Shown: piece after piece, positions 1-6,001 of the stretch
Layout of the letters: every line of letters starts with the position of its first letter
Position numbering within the stretch: the stretch's first letter is position 1
Assembly (NCBI GenBank): GCA_024277475.1
Contig: JAJRVC010000565.1
Location: forward strand, 1-8,578
Source of the DNA: Deltaproteobacteria bacterium
GTDB lineage: Bacteria; Desulfobacterota; Desulfobacteria; Desulfobacterales; JAFDCJ01
Direction: 5' to 3'
DNA: 8,578 nt
The notes under the pieces: generated by a model
Told to the model about the DNA's origin: nothing
Databases searched by the model: none
The model's input: the letters and a program-made list of their open reading frames with translations, nothing else
Program-made: the position numbers and the translations under genes

Positions 1-136
1 CAAGGAAACGCGGCAGGCTGGCGGTGACCACCACCGGATCACGCACCAGCATGTCCTGTTCGGCCTGGCCCACGGCGCTGTCAGTCCACGCCACGGCCAT
101 CAGCCGCACGGTGCCGTTGAACGCGGGCAGGTATCC
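1..136 (-). pseudogene. Bacterial alpha-2-macroglobulin fragment, 5'-truncated, running off the left edge
   Basis: The - strand reads an open frame containing LPAFNGTVRLMAVAW, then VGQAEQDMLVRDPVV and ASLPRFL. I recognise this as the segment before and into the 'RDPVV...LPRFL' region of bacterial alpha-2-macroglobulin family proteins (YfhM-like). These are very large periplasmic lipoproteins thought to trap proteases and to work with penicillin-binding protein 1C. Homology seems to stop upstream of about position 136. The frame stays open for some codons further, but the residues no longer look like the family, so the long N-terminal part is missing at a rearrangement junction. The rest of the gene would lie to the left of the window and cannot be judged. 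Identification is from memory of the family motif. Confidence 0.6.
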
Positions 137-167
137 GAAGGTTCGGATCAGCCACCTTGAATCCAGG

Positions 168-368
168 ATGCGTCAGTCCGGTGATTACCGGGATGACGAA
201 CCGCTGACGCCAGACAGACTCCAGCACCTCTTGCGGCAAGCCGTAGAGGATCTCGATGTGGAACAAGTGCGCCGGGAAGTCGCCCCCTTCATTGTGGACC
301 AGCGTACCCTGGGCGTATGGTCGCAGGATTTTTTCAGGCAGATTATCCCTCGAATCGTATCGATCTAA
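168..368 (+). pseudogene. abiEii: AbiEii-type nucleotidyltransferase toxin, C-terminal remnant
   Basis: About 65 codons ending at TAA 366-368 read like the extreme C-terminus of AbiEii/AbiGii toxins: a DDEPLTPDRLQHLLRQ helix, then DLDVEQVRREVAPFI and LGVWSQDFF. Intact family members are nearly 300 residues and carry a nucleotidyltransferase core (GSxxx9DxD) in the N-terminal half. None of that core is here, so the remnant cannot be active. The + strand frame stays open upstream to about position 24, but that part is antisense to the alpha-2-macroglobulin fragment and is a chimaeric artefact. The partner antitoxin remnant lies downstream, whereas intact abiE operons normally place antitoxin first, so the locus has been rearranged or two modules have decayed side by side. 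Confidence 0.6.
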
Positions 369-378
369 TGCACATTTT

Positions 379-402
379 AAGCCGAAAAACGTGGCTTTTT
401 TT
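379..402 (+). terminator. Weak intrinsic terminator after the AbiEii remnant
   Basis: AAGCC (379-383) can pair with GGCTT (393-397) across a 9-base loop, and a run of T continues to 402. It begins 10 bases after the AbiEii stop codon, where a terminator is expected. The stem is only five base pairs, so this is tentative. Confidence 0.35.
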
Positions 403-431
403 GAGCATTAATCGTCAGACAAAGCCAAATA

Positions 432-850
432 AAGGAACCGCCCAGCCGTGAGTATCCGGCCAACCTGATCTATGGGCCGTCCTATGTCAGCTTTGATTAT
501 GCCCTGAGCCATCACGGTCTGATCCCGGAGCGGGTGGAGGCCGTCACCTCGGTGACCACCCGCCGTTCGCGTGATTTCGACACGCCCTTCGGTGCCTTTT
601 CCTACCGCATGCTCAACGGCCCTCGGTATGCCCTTGGGGCTATTCTTGAAACGGCCGGCAAGACCTCTTTCCTGGTGGCTTCCCCCGAAAAAGCGTTAGC
701 GGACAAGGGGTCTGGGCTGACAATAGGTTCAGCGGACTGCGCTTATCCAACTAGGATGCATATTTGTTCAGCGATGTTCGCATCGATCGGGAAGCCCTCA
801 GCAGGTTTGACTGCCCGAGATTGCAGGTCATCGCCACGGCATATCAATAA
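432..850 (+). pseudogene. abiEi: AbiEi-family antitoxin pseudogene (type IV toxin-antitoxin)
   Basis: The reading frame from about 432 gives SREYPANLIYGPSYVSFDYA, then HHGLIPERVEAVTSVTTRRS, FDTPFGAFSYRML and FLVASPEKALADK. This is the conserved central domain of AbiEi antitoxins, which act as transcriptional repressors and counter the AbiEii nucleotidyltransferase. The N-terminal winged-helix DNA-binding part is absent: an in-frame TGA lies at 402-404 and no start codon or ribosome site is evident. At 706-710 (AAGGGG) the frame breaks. Removing two G restores the family sequence as VWADNRFSGLRLSN, then a TAG stop (752-754), then DAYLFSDVRIDREALSRFD up to TAA 848-850. One missing end, one frameshift and at least one nonsense codon make it non-functional. 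An uninterrupted ORF at 534-860 is only part of this remnant and should not be called as a gene. Confidence 0.75.
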
Positions 851-913
851 CCTTTTGTAAATTCCTCAAATCAGACTGCAATCAATATAAGAAACGATGC
901 CTTTTTGGAGGTA

Positions 914-932
914 TGTTCTGAAATACAGAACA
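914..932. promoter_or_regulatory. Perfect palindrome upstream of the iclR promoter, candidate operator
   Basis: TGTTCTG (914-920) and CAGAACA (926-932) form a perfect 7-base inverted repeat around AAATA. The centre lies about 40 bases upstream of the -35 hexamer. Symmetric sites of GTTC...GAAC type are used by several IclR-family proteins, so self-binding by the regulator encoded at 1049 is plausible. The right half recurs as ACAGAACAAT at 1018-1027 (identical to 925-934), just downstream of the expected transcription start. Function is inference. Confidence 0.45.
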
Positions 933-959
933 ATAATTCTATATATTACAACTTTTTTC

Positions 960-988
960 TTGACTTGCTAAAATTTTCTTTTTAATAT
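960..988 (+). promoter_or_regulatory. Sigma-70-type promoter for the iclR-transporter operon
   Basis: TTGACT (960-965) is followed by a 17-base spacer and TAATAT (983-988). Each hexamer matches the sigma-70 consensus at five of six positions, spacing is optimal, and the surroundings are AT-rich. Transcription would begin near 995, giving a leader of roughly 50 bases before the IclR start codon. No other promoter of this quality is visible until 5904, so it probably drives the regulator and the transporter genes together. Confidence 0.65.
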
Positions 989-997
989 TCTGTAATT

Positions 998-1007
998 CGA
1001 AATTTCG
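998..1007. promoter_or_regulatory. Ten-base palindrome at the predicted transcription start
   Basis: CGAAATTTCG is a perfect palindrome lying 10-19 bases downstream of the -10 hexamer, in the larger symmetric context TTCGAAATTTCGG. A protein bound here would block initiation or clearance from the promoter at 960-988. IclR of E. coli binds a site with an inner GAAAT...ATTTC symmetry, which is loosely similar. Assignment as an operator is inference. Confidence 0.3.
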
Positions 1008-1048
1008 GTGCTGCATCACAGAACAATTATTTTTATGAAGTCAATAAA

Positions 1049-1828
1049 ATGAGTGATGAAAGAAGTAAACATAAACCGAATTATCCGGTAAAGTCTTTGG
1101 AAAAAGCGCTCATCATTTTGCGGTTGATGATTGAAGAGCGCCAGCTCTTATCTTTAACCGAAATCGGGAAAAAACTTAACTTCGGCAAGGGAACCGTTCA
1201 CCGGATTCTCGCTACTTTGAGGTCGCATCAATTTGTTCGACAAGATCCCAAAACATTAAAGTACGGGTTGGGGTTCATGGCTGCAGAGATGGGCACTGCG
1301 ATAAAAGCGGAAGACTATATTGTAAAAACTATAAAACCTCATCTTAAAAAACTCTCTGAATCCTGCTCGGAAGCAATTAGCGCATCAATTCTGGAATTTA
1401 ATGAAATACGGTACATCGCTCGTTTTGAATCCAGTGAACCGCTCCGGGTGTCCATCGGAGAAGGAACTAAATTCCCGGCACATTGCACGGCAACGGGGAA
1501 AGTGCTGCTATCGGCCCTGAGTAATGAACAGCTTGAAAAAATGTATGGGGGCCGCGGGAATATCCCAACGTTGACCAAAAATTCAATCGGCTCTTTCACC
1601 CGTCTCCTCATAGAACTCAAGCGGGTTCGGAATGAGAATCTGGCCCTCGATTTTGAGGAAGCCTTGATCGGTGTCAATTGTGTGGCCCGACCCATTCGCG
1701 ATTCAAAAAATGGGATTTTATCTGCAATCAGCATCTCCGGTCCGGTCAGTCGCATGACAAAACTGAAAATGCTGAAATTTGCAGAGCTCCTGCAGGACAC
1801 TAGTGCCGAAATTTCAAAAGAACTTTGA
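1049..1828 (+). CDS. IclR-family transcriptional regulator
   Basis: The 259-residue product has the normal length and layout of IclR-family regulators. An N-terminal winged helix-turn-helix spans about residues 15-75 (LSLTEIGKKLNFGKGTVHRI, then a wing ending KYGLG). The C-terminal effector-binding, GAF-like domain spans about 80-257, with the family motifs FPAHCTATGKVLLSAL (142-157) and ALIGVNCVARPI (205-216). Such proteins control sugar and aromatic-acid catabolic operons by binding a small metabolite, often repressing themselves. The ATG at 1049 has only a weak Shine-Dalgarno (GAAG at 1037-1040) but sits right after a good promoter, and no better in-frame start exists. The stop is 55 bases before the permease, so it is probably the first gene of the transporter operon and its local regulator. 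The ligand cannot be told from sequence. Confidence 0.93.
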   Translation: MSDERSKHKPNYPVKSLEKALIILRLMIEERQLLSLTEIGKKLNFGKGTVHRILATLRSHQFVRQDPKTLKYGLGFMAAEMGTAIKAEDYIVKTIKPHLKKLSESCSEAISASILEFNEIRYIARFESSEPLRVSIGEGTKFPAHCTATGKVLLSALSNEQLEKMYGGRGNIPTLTKNSIGSFTRLLIELKRVRNENLALDFEEALIGVNCVARPIRDSKNGILSAISISGPVSRMTKLKMLKFAELLQDTSAEISKEL

Positions 1829-1883
1829 TGCCGTACTCAAATCGCAATCAAATGATATCTATTGTGGGGAGGAAAACAACCCA

Positions 1884-2942
1884 ATGTCTCAAGAATTCAT
1901 CAGTTCCAAAAGCGATAACCCGGCCTCAATTGACACCGGGGATGGTTCCGGTTCCGTGAAAACGTCGCTCGGAAGAGCAGTGTCGCATTTTATATCCGGC
2001 AAAGGCCATTTACTGAACAGCTTGACACTGACTATTTTGATCCTGCTTGGAATGATCATCACCTTTTCGATAATTTCCCCTCACTTTCTATCCCGGGCCA
2101 ATATTTACAATATTTTGGAGCAAAATGTGGTTTTCGGTATCATGGCCTGTGGTATGGCTTTCATGATCATAACGGGTGGCTTTGATCTTTCGGTCGGTTC
2201 GACGGCTGCGTTGGCCGGTGTGGTGGTCGCCTTTATCCTTAAAAGATATCCGGAGGCGCTGTTAATTGCGACCTTGGCCGGACTAAGTATCGGGGCGCTG
2301 GCCGGGCTTTGTAACGGTATGCTGATCAGCAAAGTCGGCATCAACCCTTTTATTACCACGTTTGGGATGATGGTCGTGATCAGAGGAATGGTTTTCGGCT
2401 TTACCGAAGGCCGGAGTATATACGACTTTCCCTTCAAGTATAATATAATCGGAATGGGTAAAATCGGTATTTTCTCAATTCCGCTCATGATCTGGCTTTT
2501 TGTGGCGGTTGTTTGCTACTTCATTTTGCGACATACAAAATTTGGCCAATATGTTTACGCTGTCGGCGGAAATGAGAAGGTGGCGCACCTCTCCGGCATT
2601 AATGTAGACGGAATCAAAATACTTTCTGCGATCGTCTGCGGCATCCTGGCGTCTTTAGGGGGAATCGTTTTGGTTTTCAGGGTCATGTCCGCTTTGCCCC
2701 AGGCCGCGACCATGTATGAATTATACGCAATTGCCGCAGCTGTTTTGGGAGGATGTTCCTTAAAAGGTGGGGTCGGAAGTGCACTGGGAACGGTTGTTGG
2801 CGTTCTTTTGCTAGGAGTAGTCATCAACGGCCTGCACATGGTTGGGGTTTCTGCTTACTGGGAACAGACAATTACCGGCTTGATCATTATTTTCGCGGTG
2901 GCGATCGGCGTCATTTCACAAAAGATCTCCAGCAAAGCGTAG
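1884..2942 (+). CDS. Sugar ABC transporter permease, RbsC/XylH family (BPD_transp_2)
   Basis: This 352-residue inner-membrane protein forms the channel of a CUT2-type carbohydrate importer, normally as a homodimer. Family hallmarks are ITGGFDLSVGS (96-106), GLCNGMLISKVGINPFITT (141-159), YAVGGNEKVAHLSGI (225-239) and AIAAAVLGGCSLKGGVGSALGT (282-303, the EAA-like loop region that contacts the ATPase). Around ten hydrophobic helices are visible, roughly at 46-66, 82-98, 102-120, 124-146, 152-172, 196-214, 245-266, 277-292, 297-316 and 328-346. The first 45 residues are polar and Ser/Asp-rich, a cytoplasmic tail longer than I would expect for RbsC. I chose the ATG at 1884 because GGGGAGGA (1867-1874) precedes it by nine bases. 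The frame is also open upstream to 1779, but that part overlaps the IclR gene and reads unlike a permease. Confidence 0.93.
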   Translation: MSQEFISSKSDNPASIDTGDGSGSVKTSLGRAVSHFISGKGHLLNSLTLTILILLGMIITFSIISPHFLSRANIYNILEQNVVFGIMACGMAFMIITGGFDLSVGSTAALAGVVVAFILKRYPEALLIATLAGLSIGALAGLCNGMLISKVGINPFITTFGMMVVIRGMVFGFTEGRSIYDFPFKYNIIGMGKIGIFSIPLMIWLFVAVVCYFILRHTKFGQYVYAVGGNEKVAHLSGINVDGIKILSAIVCGILASLGGIVLVFRVMSALPQAATMYELYAIAAAVLGGCSLKGGVGSALGTVVGVLLLGVVINGLHMVGVSAYWEQTITGLIIIFAVAIGVISQKISSKA

Positions 2943-2990
2943 CAGCTGGTTAATATATTTCTATCTGCAAAGGGGGTGATCGATCAATCA

Positions 2991-3056
2991 ATGGTATGGT
3001 CGCTGTCACTTGGCAAGTTCATTCTCGCCGGATTCAAAGTGAAAGCGAACAACTGA
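2991..3056 (+). CDS. Possible 21-residue small ORF between permease and binding protein
   Basis: ATG 2991 opens a 21-codon frame ending TGA 3054-3056, with product MVWSLSLGKFILAGFKVKAN plus a final N. The peptide is short, with a hydrophobic first half and a basic end. What draws attention is the sequence before it. AAGGGGGTGATC (2970-2981) matches the complement of the 16S rRNA 3' end (AAGGAGGTGATC) in all but one base. The core G run lies 14 bases from the ATG, longer than usual. It sits in the 154-base gap between permease and binding-protein genes. It could be a translated leader, or chance. I do not recognise a family. Confidence 0.25.
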   Translation: MVWSLSLGKFILAGFKVKANN

Positions 3057-3096
3057 TTTTCAACTACGAATAATGATTAGAGAGGAGGATTTTACG

Positions 3097-4098
3097 ATGA
3101 CAAGTTGGATGAAGAGACTGTTGGCAATAGCACTGGTTACTTTTGTAATGCTGGGAATGGGCGTAACAACCAACGCAGACGCGGCGGGTCCCGTGTGGGA
3201 AAAAGGTATAAAAAAATCCCAGGATCAATGGGTTGTCGGTGCAACGTTGCCGGAATTCAAGCATAATTTTTTCGCCGCCCAGATGCAGGCTATTTTGGAT
3301 GCCGGGAAAAAGTATGGATTCAAGGTGGAAGTACGGGACGGAGAAAATGATCCGGCCAAGCAAGGCGCTATCATCGATGAGTTCATTGTAAAAAAAGTCG
3401 ATCTCATTTTGCTGTGCCCCATTGTCAAGGGTGCGCTGGTCGCGGCTGTGAGAAGAGCCAATCAGGCCGGCATTCCGGTAATGATTCTCAACCGGACCCT
3501 TGGGAAAGGCGCCGAGACCATCGCTTACGTTGGCGCCAATGACTACACGGGCGGCCTGGTGCAGGGGGAACTCGTCGCGGAAACACTTTCCGCCAAAAAA
3601 GGCAACGTTATTTTATTGCAAGGCAATCTGGGTTCATCGCCTCAAATCAACCGGGAAAAGGGGTTGGAGGACTATCTGGCAGCGTACCCCGACATCAAGA
3701 TCATGCGGAAATATCCTTGTGATTTTGATCGAAGCAAGGCTTTGGCTGCCATGCAAGACGCCCTGATGAAATACCCTAAAGGACAAATCGACCTGGTTGT
3801 CTCCCAGGACAGCGAAATGTGCATGACGGCTTTGCAGGCCATAAAGGCCGCCGGCCGTACCGAGCTTTTAGGTAAAATAGTGGCTTTTGACTACCCCTCC
3901 TACGTCAAAAAAAATATTTTGAATGGCGATTTCAAAGGAACGGTTTTGCAGGATCCTTATCAGCAGGCCATGATCAGTATGGACGCGGTATGGCTTTATC
4001 TTTCCGGGAATGAAGGTCATATCCCCAAACCGAATTTTTATACACCGTTGCCGAAAGTGGTCAAAAGCAATGCCGCAGGCTTTCCGCCGAGCTGGTAA
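3097..4098 (+). CDS. Periplasmic sugar-binding protein of the ABC transporter, RbsB-like
   Basis: The 333-residue product is a type I periplasmic binding protein (Peripla_BP_4) that captures the substrate and delivers it to the permease. Residues 1-29 form a Sec signal peptide: MKR charge cluster, a hydrophobic core LLAIALVTFVMLGMG, and an ADA cleavage motif (27-29). There is no lipobox cysteine, so it should be soluble in the periplasm. The mature lobes show DGENDPAKQGAIIDEFI (81-97), VDLILLCPIV (101-110), IPVMILNRTL (126-135, the hinge-side strand), YVGANDYTGG (144-153) and VVSQDSEMCMTALQAIKAAG (234-253), all in family order. I chose ATG 3097 over the in-frame ATG 3073 because AGAGGAGG (3081-3088) precedes 3097 by eight bases and lies inside the longer frame, and because the signal peptide then starts correctly. 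The ligand-facing residues do not identify the sugar. Confidence 0.93.
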   Translation: MTSWMKRLLAIALVTFVMLGMGVTTNADAAGPVWEKGIKKSQDQWVVGATLPEFKHNFFAAQMQAILDAGKKYGFKVEVRDGENDPAKQGAIIDEFIVKKVDLILLCPIVKGALVAAVRRANQAGIPVMILNRTLGKGAETIAYVGANDYTGGLVQGELVAETLSAKKGNVILLQGNLGSSPQINREKGLEDYLAAYPDIKIMRKYPCDFDRSKALAAMQDALMKYPKGQIDLVVSQDSEMCMTALQAIKAAGRTELLGKIVAFDYPSYVKKNILNGDFKGTVLQDPYQQAMISMDAVWLYLSGNEGHIPKPNFYTPLPKVVKSNAAGFPPSW

Positions 4099-4121
4099 TC
4101 TAATCGAATCTTCGTTGCGAA

Positions 4122-4147
4122 CTTGCCGGCAGAAAACGGTCGGCAGG
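4122..4147 (+). other. Stem-loop just after the binding-protein gene
   Basis: CTTGCCGGC (4122-4130) pairs with GTCGGCAGG (4139-4147) over nine positions, two of them G-T, with an 8-base loop. No T tract follows, so it is not a classic terminator. It lies 23 bases after the binding-protein stop. A position like this can protect the 3' end of the upstream message and raise binding-protein yield over the ATPase, as in other sugar transporter operons. Confidence 0.35.
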
Positions 4148-4219
4148 CCAAAACGAATGACCGGCAGTCCTATCCTCGGTTAAGCGGCTCAGTTTCGGTC
4201 CAAGTAAGGCATGTTTGTG

Positions 4220-4255
4220 AAAAAGCCGGCTGCTGAATGGTTAGCAGCAGCCGGC
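4220..4255 (-). terminator. Strong hairpin; intrinsic terminator signature on the - strand
   Basis: GCCGGCTGCTG (4225-4235) and CAGCAGCCGGC (4245-4255) form a perfect 11-base-pair, GC-rich stem around a 9-base loop. On the - strand the stem is followed by five T (complement of A 4220-4224), the layout of a rho-independent terminator. On the + strand it is followed by CTATTCATAA, a poor U tract, so for the operon transcript it would act mainly as a stable hairpin giving partial attenuation or RNA protection. No - strand gene is visible whose end it would mark. Confidence 0.55.
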
Positions 4256-4274
4256 CTATTCATAAATCCGGGTA

Positions 4275-4304
4275 ACCGCCACCCGCATGCGATGGATCGG
4301 CGGT
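4275..4304 (+). other. Second stem-loop with an internal palindrome before the ATPase gene
   Basis: ACCGCC (4275-4280) can pair with GGCGGT (4299-4304), and the enclosed sequence contains CGCATGCG (4284-4291), a perfect 8-base palindrome. It is about 50 bases upstream of the ATPase start. Together with the hairpins at 4122-4147 and 4225-4255 it makes the 255-base gap unusually structured. The region holds no ORF of note and no promoter that I can support. Confidence 0.25.
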
Positions 4305-4353
4305 AAATTCGCAGAAATTACGCGGCGCATGAAACGGATAAGGAGAGCGGAGC

Positions 4354-5880
4354 GTGCCAAGTGAAACCATTCTGGAGATGAAAAACATAACCAAGGATTT
4401 CCCGGGAGTCCGGGCCTTGGACAATATCGATTTCGAATTGAGAAAAGGGGAGATTCATGCCTTGGTGGGAGAGAACGGCGCGGGCAAATCCACGCTAATG
4501 TCCGTGTTAGCGGGAGTGCATACCGACTTTGCGGGTACGATCATAATGGCCGGACGGCCGGTTAGGTTCGCCAACCCGAAAAAGGCAATTGAACATGGCG
4601 TCGGTATCATCTACCAGGAACTTGACCTGGTACCGGAGTTTTCCGTCGGTGAAAACATATTTCTGGCAGATGAACCCCGGACGAAAGGTTTTAGCAAAAT
4701 AGGCGTATTGAGCCGAAAAGCAATATTTTCTGAAACAGCTCGCATCCTATCCGGGTTGGGGTTTGAAATCGACCCCAGGTCCAAGGTCGGCTCCCTGAGT
4801 ATCGGTGAACAGCAACTGGTTCAAATCATAAAAGCCATCCGGCTGAGTGCCAAAGTTCTGGTTATGGATGAGCCGACAGCACGGCTGGCCCATGATGAAA
4901 CCGAAACGCTTTTCAAAATCATGAAAGCTCTGAAAGGAAAAGGGGTCAGCATTATCTATATATCGCACCACATGGAAGAAATCCTGCAGATCGCCGACCG
5001 GGTTTCAGTCCTGCGGGACGGCAAGGTGGTCGGAACGGTGGAGAGGGCCTCGACGTCGCTTTCAGAAATTGTACGAATGGTGGTGGGTAAAAAACTCTCC
5101 GAAGGCATCACGCGCCCTGAAATAACAAAAGGCGAGGAGATATTGGCCGTCAATAGCTTGGCGTTAGAGGGTGTTTTTAGCGACATCAGCTTTAAAATTT
5201 GTTCCGGTGAAATTTTGGGAATCGGAGGGCTGGTCGGTTCGGGACGTACCGAGATTGCCCACTGTATTTTTGGTGTTGAAAAGCCAACCGGCGGTGAGAT
5301 CCTGGTTGACGGTCAAAAGGTTAAAATTAGATCTCCTCTGGATGCGATAAAAAATAATATCATCCTCATTCCGGAAGAACGAAAAGCTCAGGGCTTAATC
5401 CTAAATCAGTCAGTGATGTCAAATCTTTCACTAGCCTATTTAAGGATTATCAGCAGATACCAGTTGATCAACGGACGCAAGCGGCAGCAATCAGCCCAAC
5501 AGATGGTCACCCGGCTGAAGATTAAAACACCCAGCCTCAATCAGGAAGTCGGCAAATTGAGCGGCGGCAATCAGCAGAAAGTCGTTCTGGGGAAATGGCT
5601 GCCACTTAAACCGATGGTAGTAATTCTCGATCAACCGACACGTGGAATTGACATTGGAGCCAAAAAAGAGATTTATGATTTAATTGCAGAACTGGCTCAA
5701 AATGGAAGTGGTATTCTCATTATTTCCGATGAATTGCAGGAACTCATCGGGCTGGCGGACCGAATCATCGTCATCGGCAGGGGACGTAAAACCTTCGAAT
5801 TTAATCGGGGTGAGGTGAATCAAAGCCAATTGCTGGAAGCGGTCGTCAGCCACGAGAAAATTCGGGCGACTCTACACTAA
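4354..5880 (+). CDS. Sugar ABC transporter ATP-binding protein, RbsA/MglA-type double NBD
   Basis: This 508-residue cytoplasmic protein is the energising subunit, two fused nucleotide-binding domains typical of CUT2 importers. Domain 1 has Walker A GENGAGKST (39-47), Q-loop Q88, signature LSIGEQQ (148-154), Walker B VLVMDEP (168-174) with catalytic E173, and the switch histidine in SHH (204-206). Domain 2 has the family's degenerate P-loop GLVGSGRTE (292-300, no Lys), EERK (341-344), signature LSGGNQQ (402-408) and LDQPTRG (425-431). Family members usually read LDEPTRG there, so the catalytic glutamate of the second site is Gln427 here. Also unusual is ARLAHDE after MDEPT, where PTAALTEHE-like sequence is common. 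The GTG start at 4354 follows AAGGAG (4340-4345) by eight bases. ATG 4378 is a weaker alternative that would clip the first strand. Partners are the permease and binding protein upstream. Confidence 0.93.
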   Translation: MPSETILEMKNITKDFPGVRALDNIDFELRKGEIHALVGENGAGKSTLMSVLAGVHTDFAGTIIMAGRPVRFANPKKAIEHGVGIIYQELDLVPEFSVGENIFLADEPRTKGFSKIGVLSRKAIFSETARILSGLGFEIDPRSKVGSLSIGEQQLVQIIKAIRLSAKVLVMDEPTARLAHDETETLFKIMKALKGKGVSIIYISHHMEEILQIADRVSVLRDGKVVGTVERASTSLSEIVRMVVGKKLSEGITRPEITKGEEILAVNSLALEGVFSDISFKICSGEILGIGGLVGSGRTEIAHCIFGVEKPTGGEILVDGQKVKIRSPLDAIKNNIILIPEERKAQGLILNQSVMSNLSLAYLRIISRYQLINGRKRQQSAQQMVTRLKIKTPSLNQEVGKLSGGNQQKVVLGKWLPLKPMVVILDQPTRGIDIGAKKEIYDLIAELAQNGSGILIISDELQELIGLADRIIVIGRGRKTFEFNRGEVNQSQLLEAVVSHEKIRATLH

Positions 5881-5903
5881 AAGCAGAAATAGTCATTCAA
5901 GGT

Positions 5904-5931
5904 TTGACATCAGATTTAAAAAAAATAAAAT
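5904..5931 (+). promoter_or_regulatory. Internal promoter candidate ahead of the reductase genes
   Basis: TTGACA (5904-5909) is a perfect -35 hexamer, followed by a 16-base A/T-rich spacer and TAAAAT (5926-5931), one mismatch from TATAAT. It lies 24 bases after the ATPase stop and would give a leader of roughly 65 bases for the aldo/keto reductase gene. GAGCGGA (5936-5942) and TCCGCTC (5974-5980) form an inverted repeat in that leader. It could supply the two enzyme genes independently of the iclR promoter. Confidence 0.45.
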
Positions 5932-6001
5932 TGTGGAGCGGAGCGATATCATTGTTCGGTGTTTGACGTTCAGTCCGCTCGATGAGTGAAAGGAGGTATG
6001 G

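Noticed and set aside
24..167. N-terminal half of the open frame at 24-368 as part of a protein
   Set aside because: It is antisense to the alpha-2-macroglobulin fragment, has low-complexity Thr/Ser/Ala content and no family resemblance. Only the segment from about 168 on looks like AbiEii.
534..860. A 108-residue hypothetical protein starting at ATG 534
   Set aside because: Family homology starts about 100 bases before this ATG and leaves the frame after 707. It is a slice of the broken AbiEi gene.
1035..1052. Five-codon leader ORF (MKSIK, stop TGA) overlapping the IclR start by ATGA
   Set aside because: The overlap is neat and could allow translational coupling, but there is no ribosome site before ATG 1035 and five codons are easily chance in AT-rich DNA.
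1339..1800. Long - strand open frames inside the IclR, permease, ATPase and reductase genes
   Set aside because: They are antisense shadows with no family resemblance, ribosome sites or independent promoters.
1779..1883. N-terminal extension of the permease starting inside the IclR gene
   Set aside because: The extension overlaps the IclR coding region and has no permease character, and a good Shine-Dalgarno points to ATG 1884.
4345..4354. Ten-base direct repeat GAGCGGAGCG before the ATPase start and again at 5936-5945
   Set aside because: It is short and purine-rich, overlapping an ordinary ribosome-site region at one copy only. Chance is a sufficient explanation.
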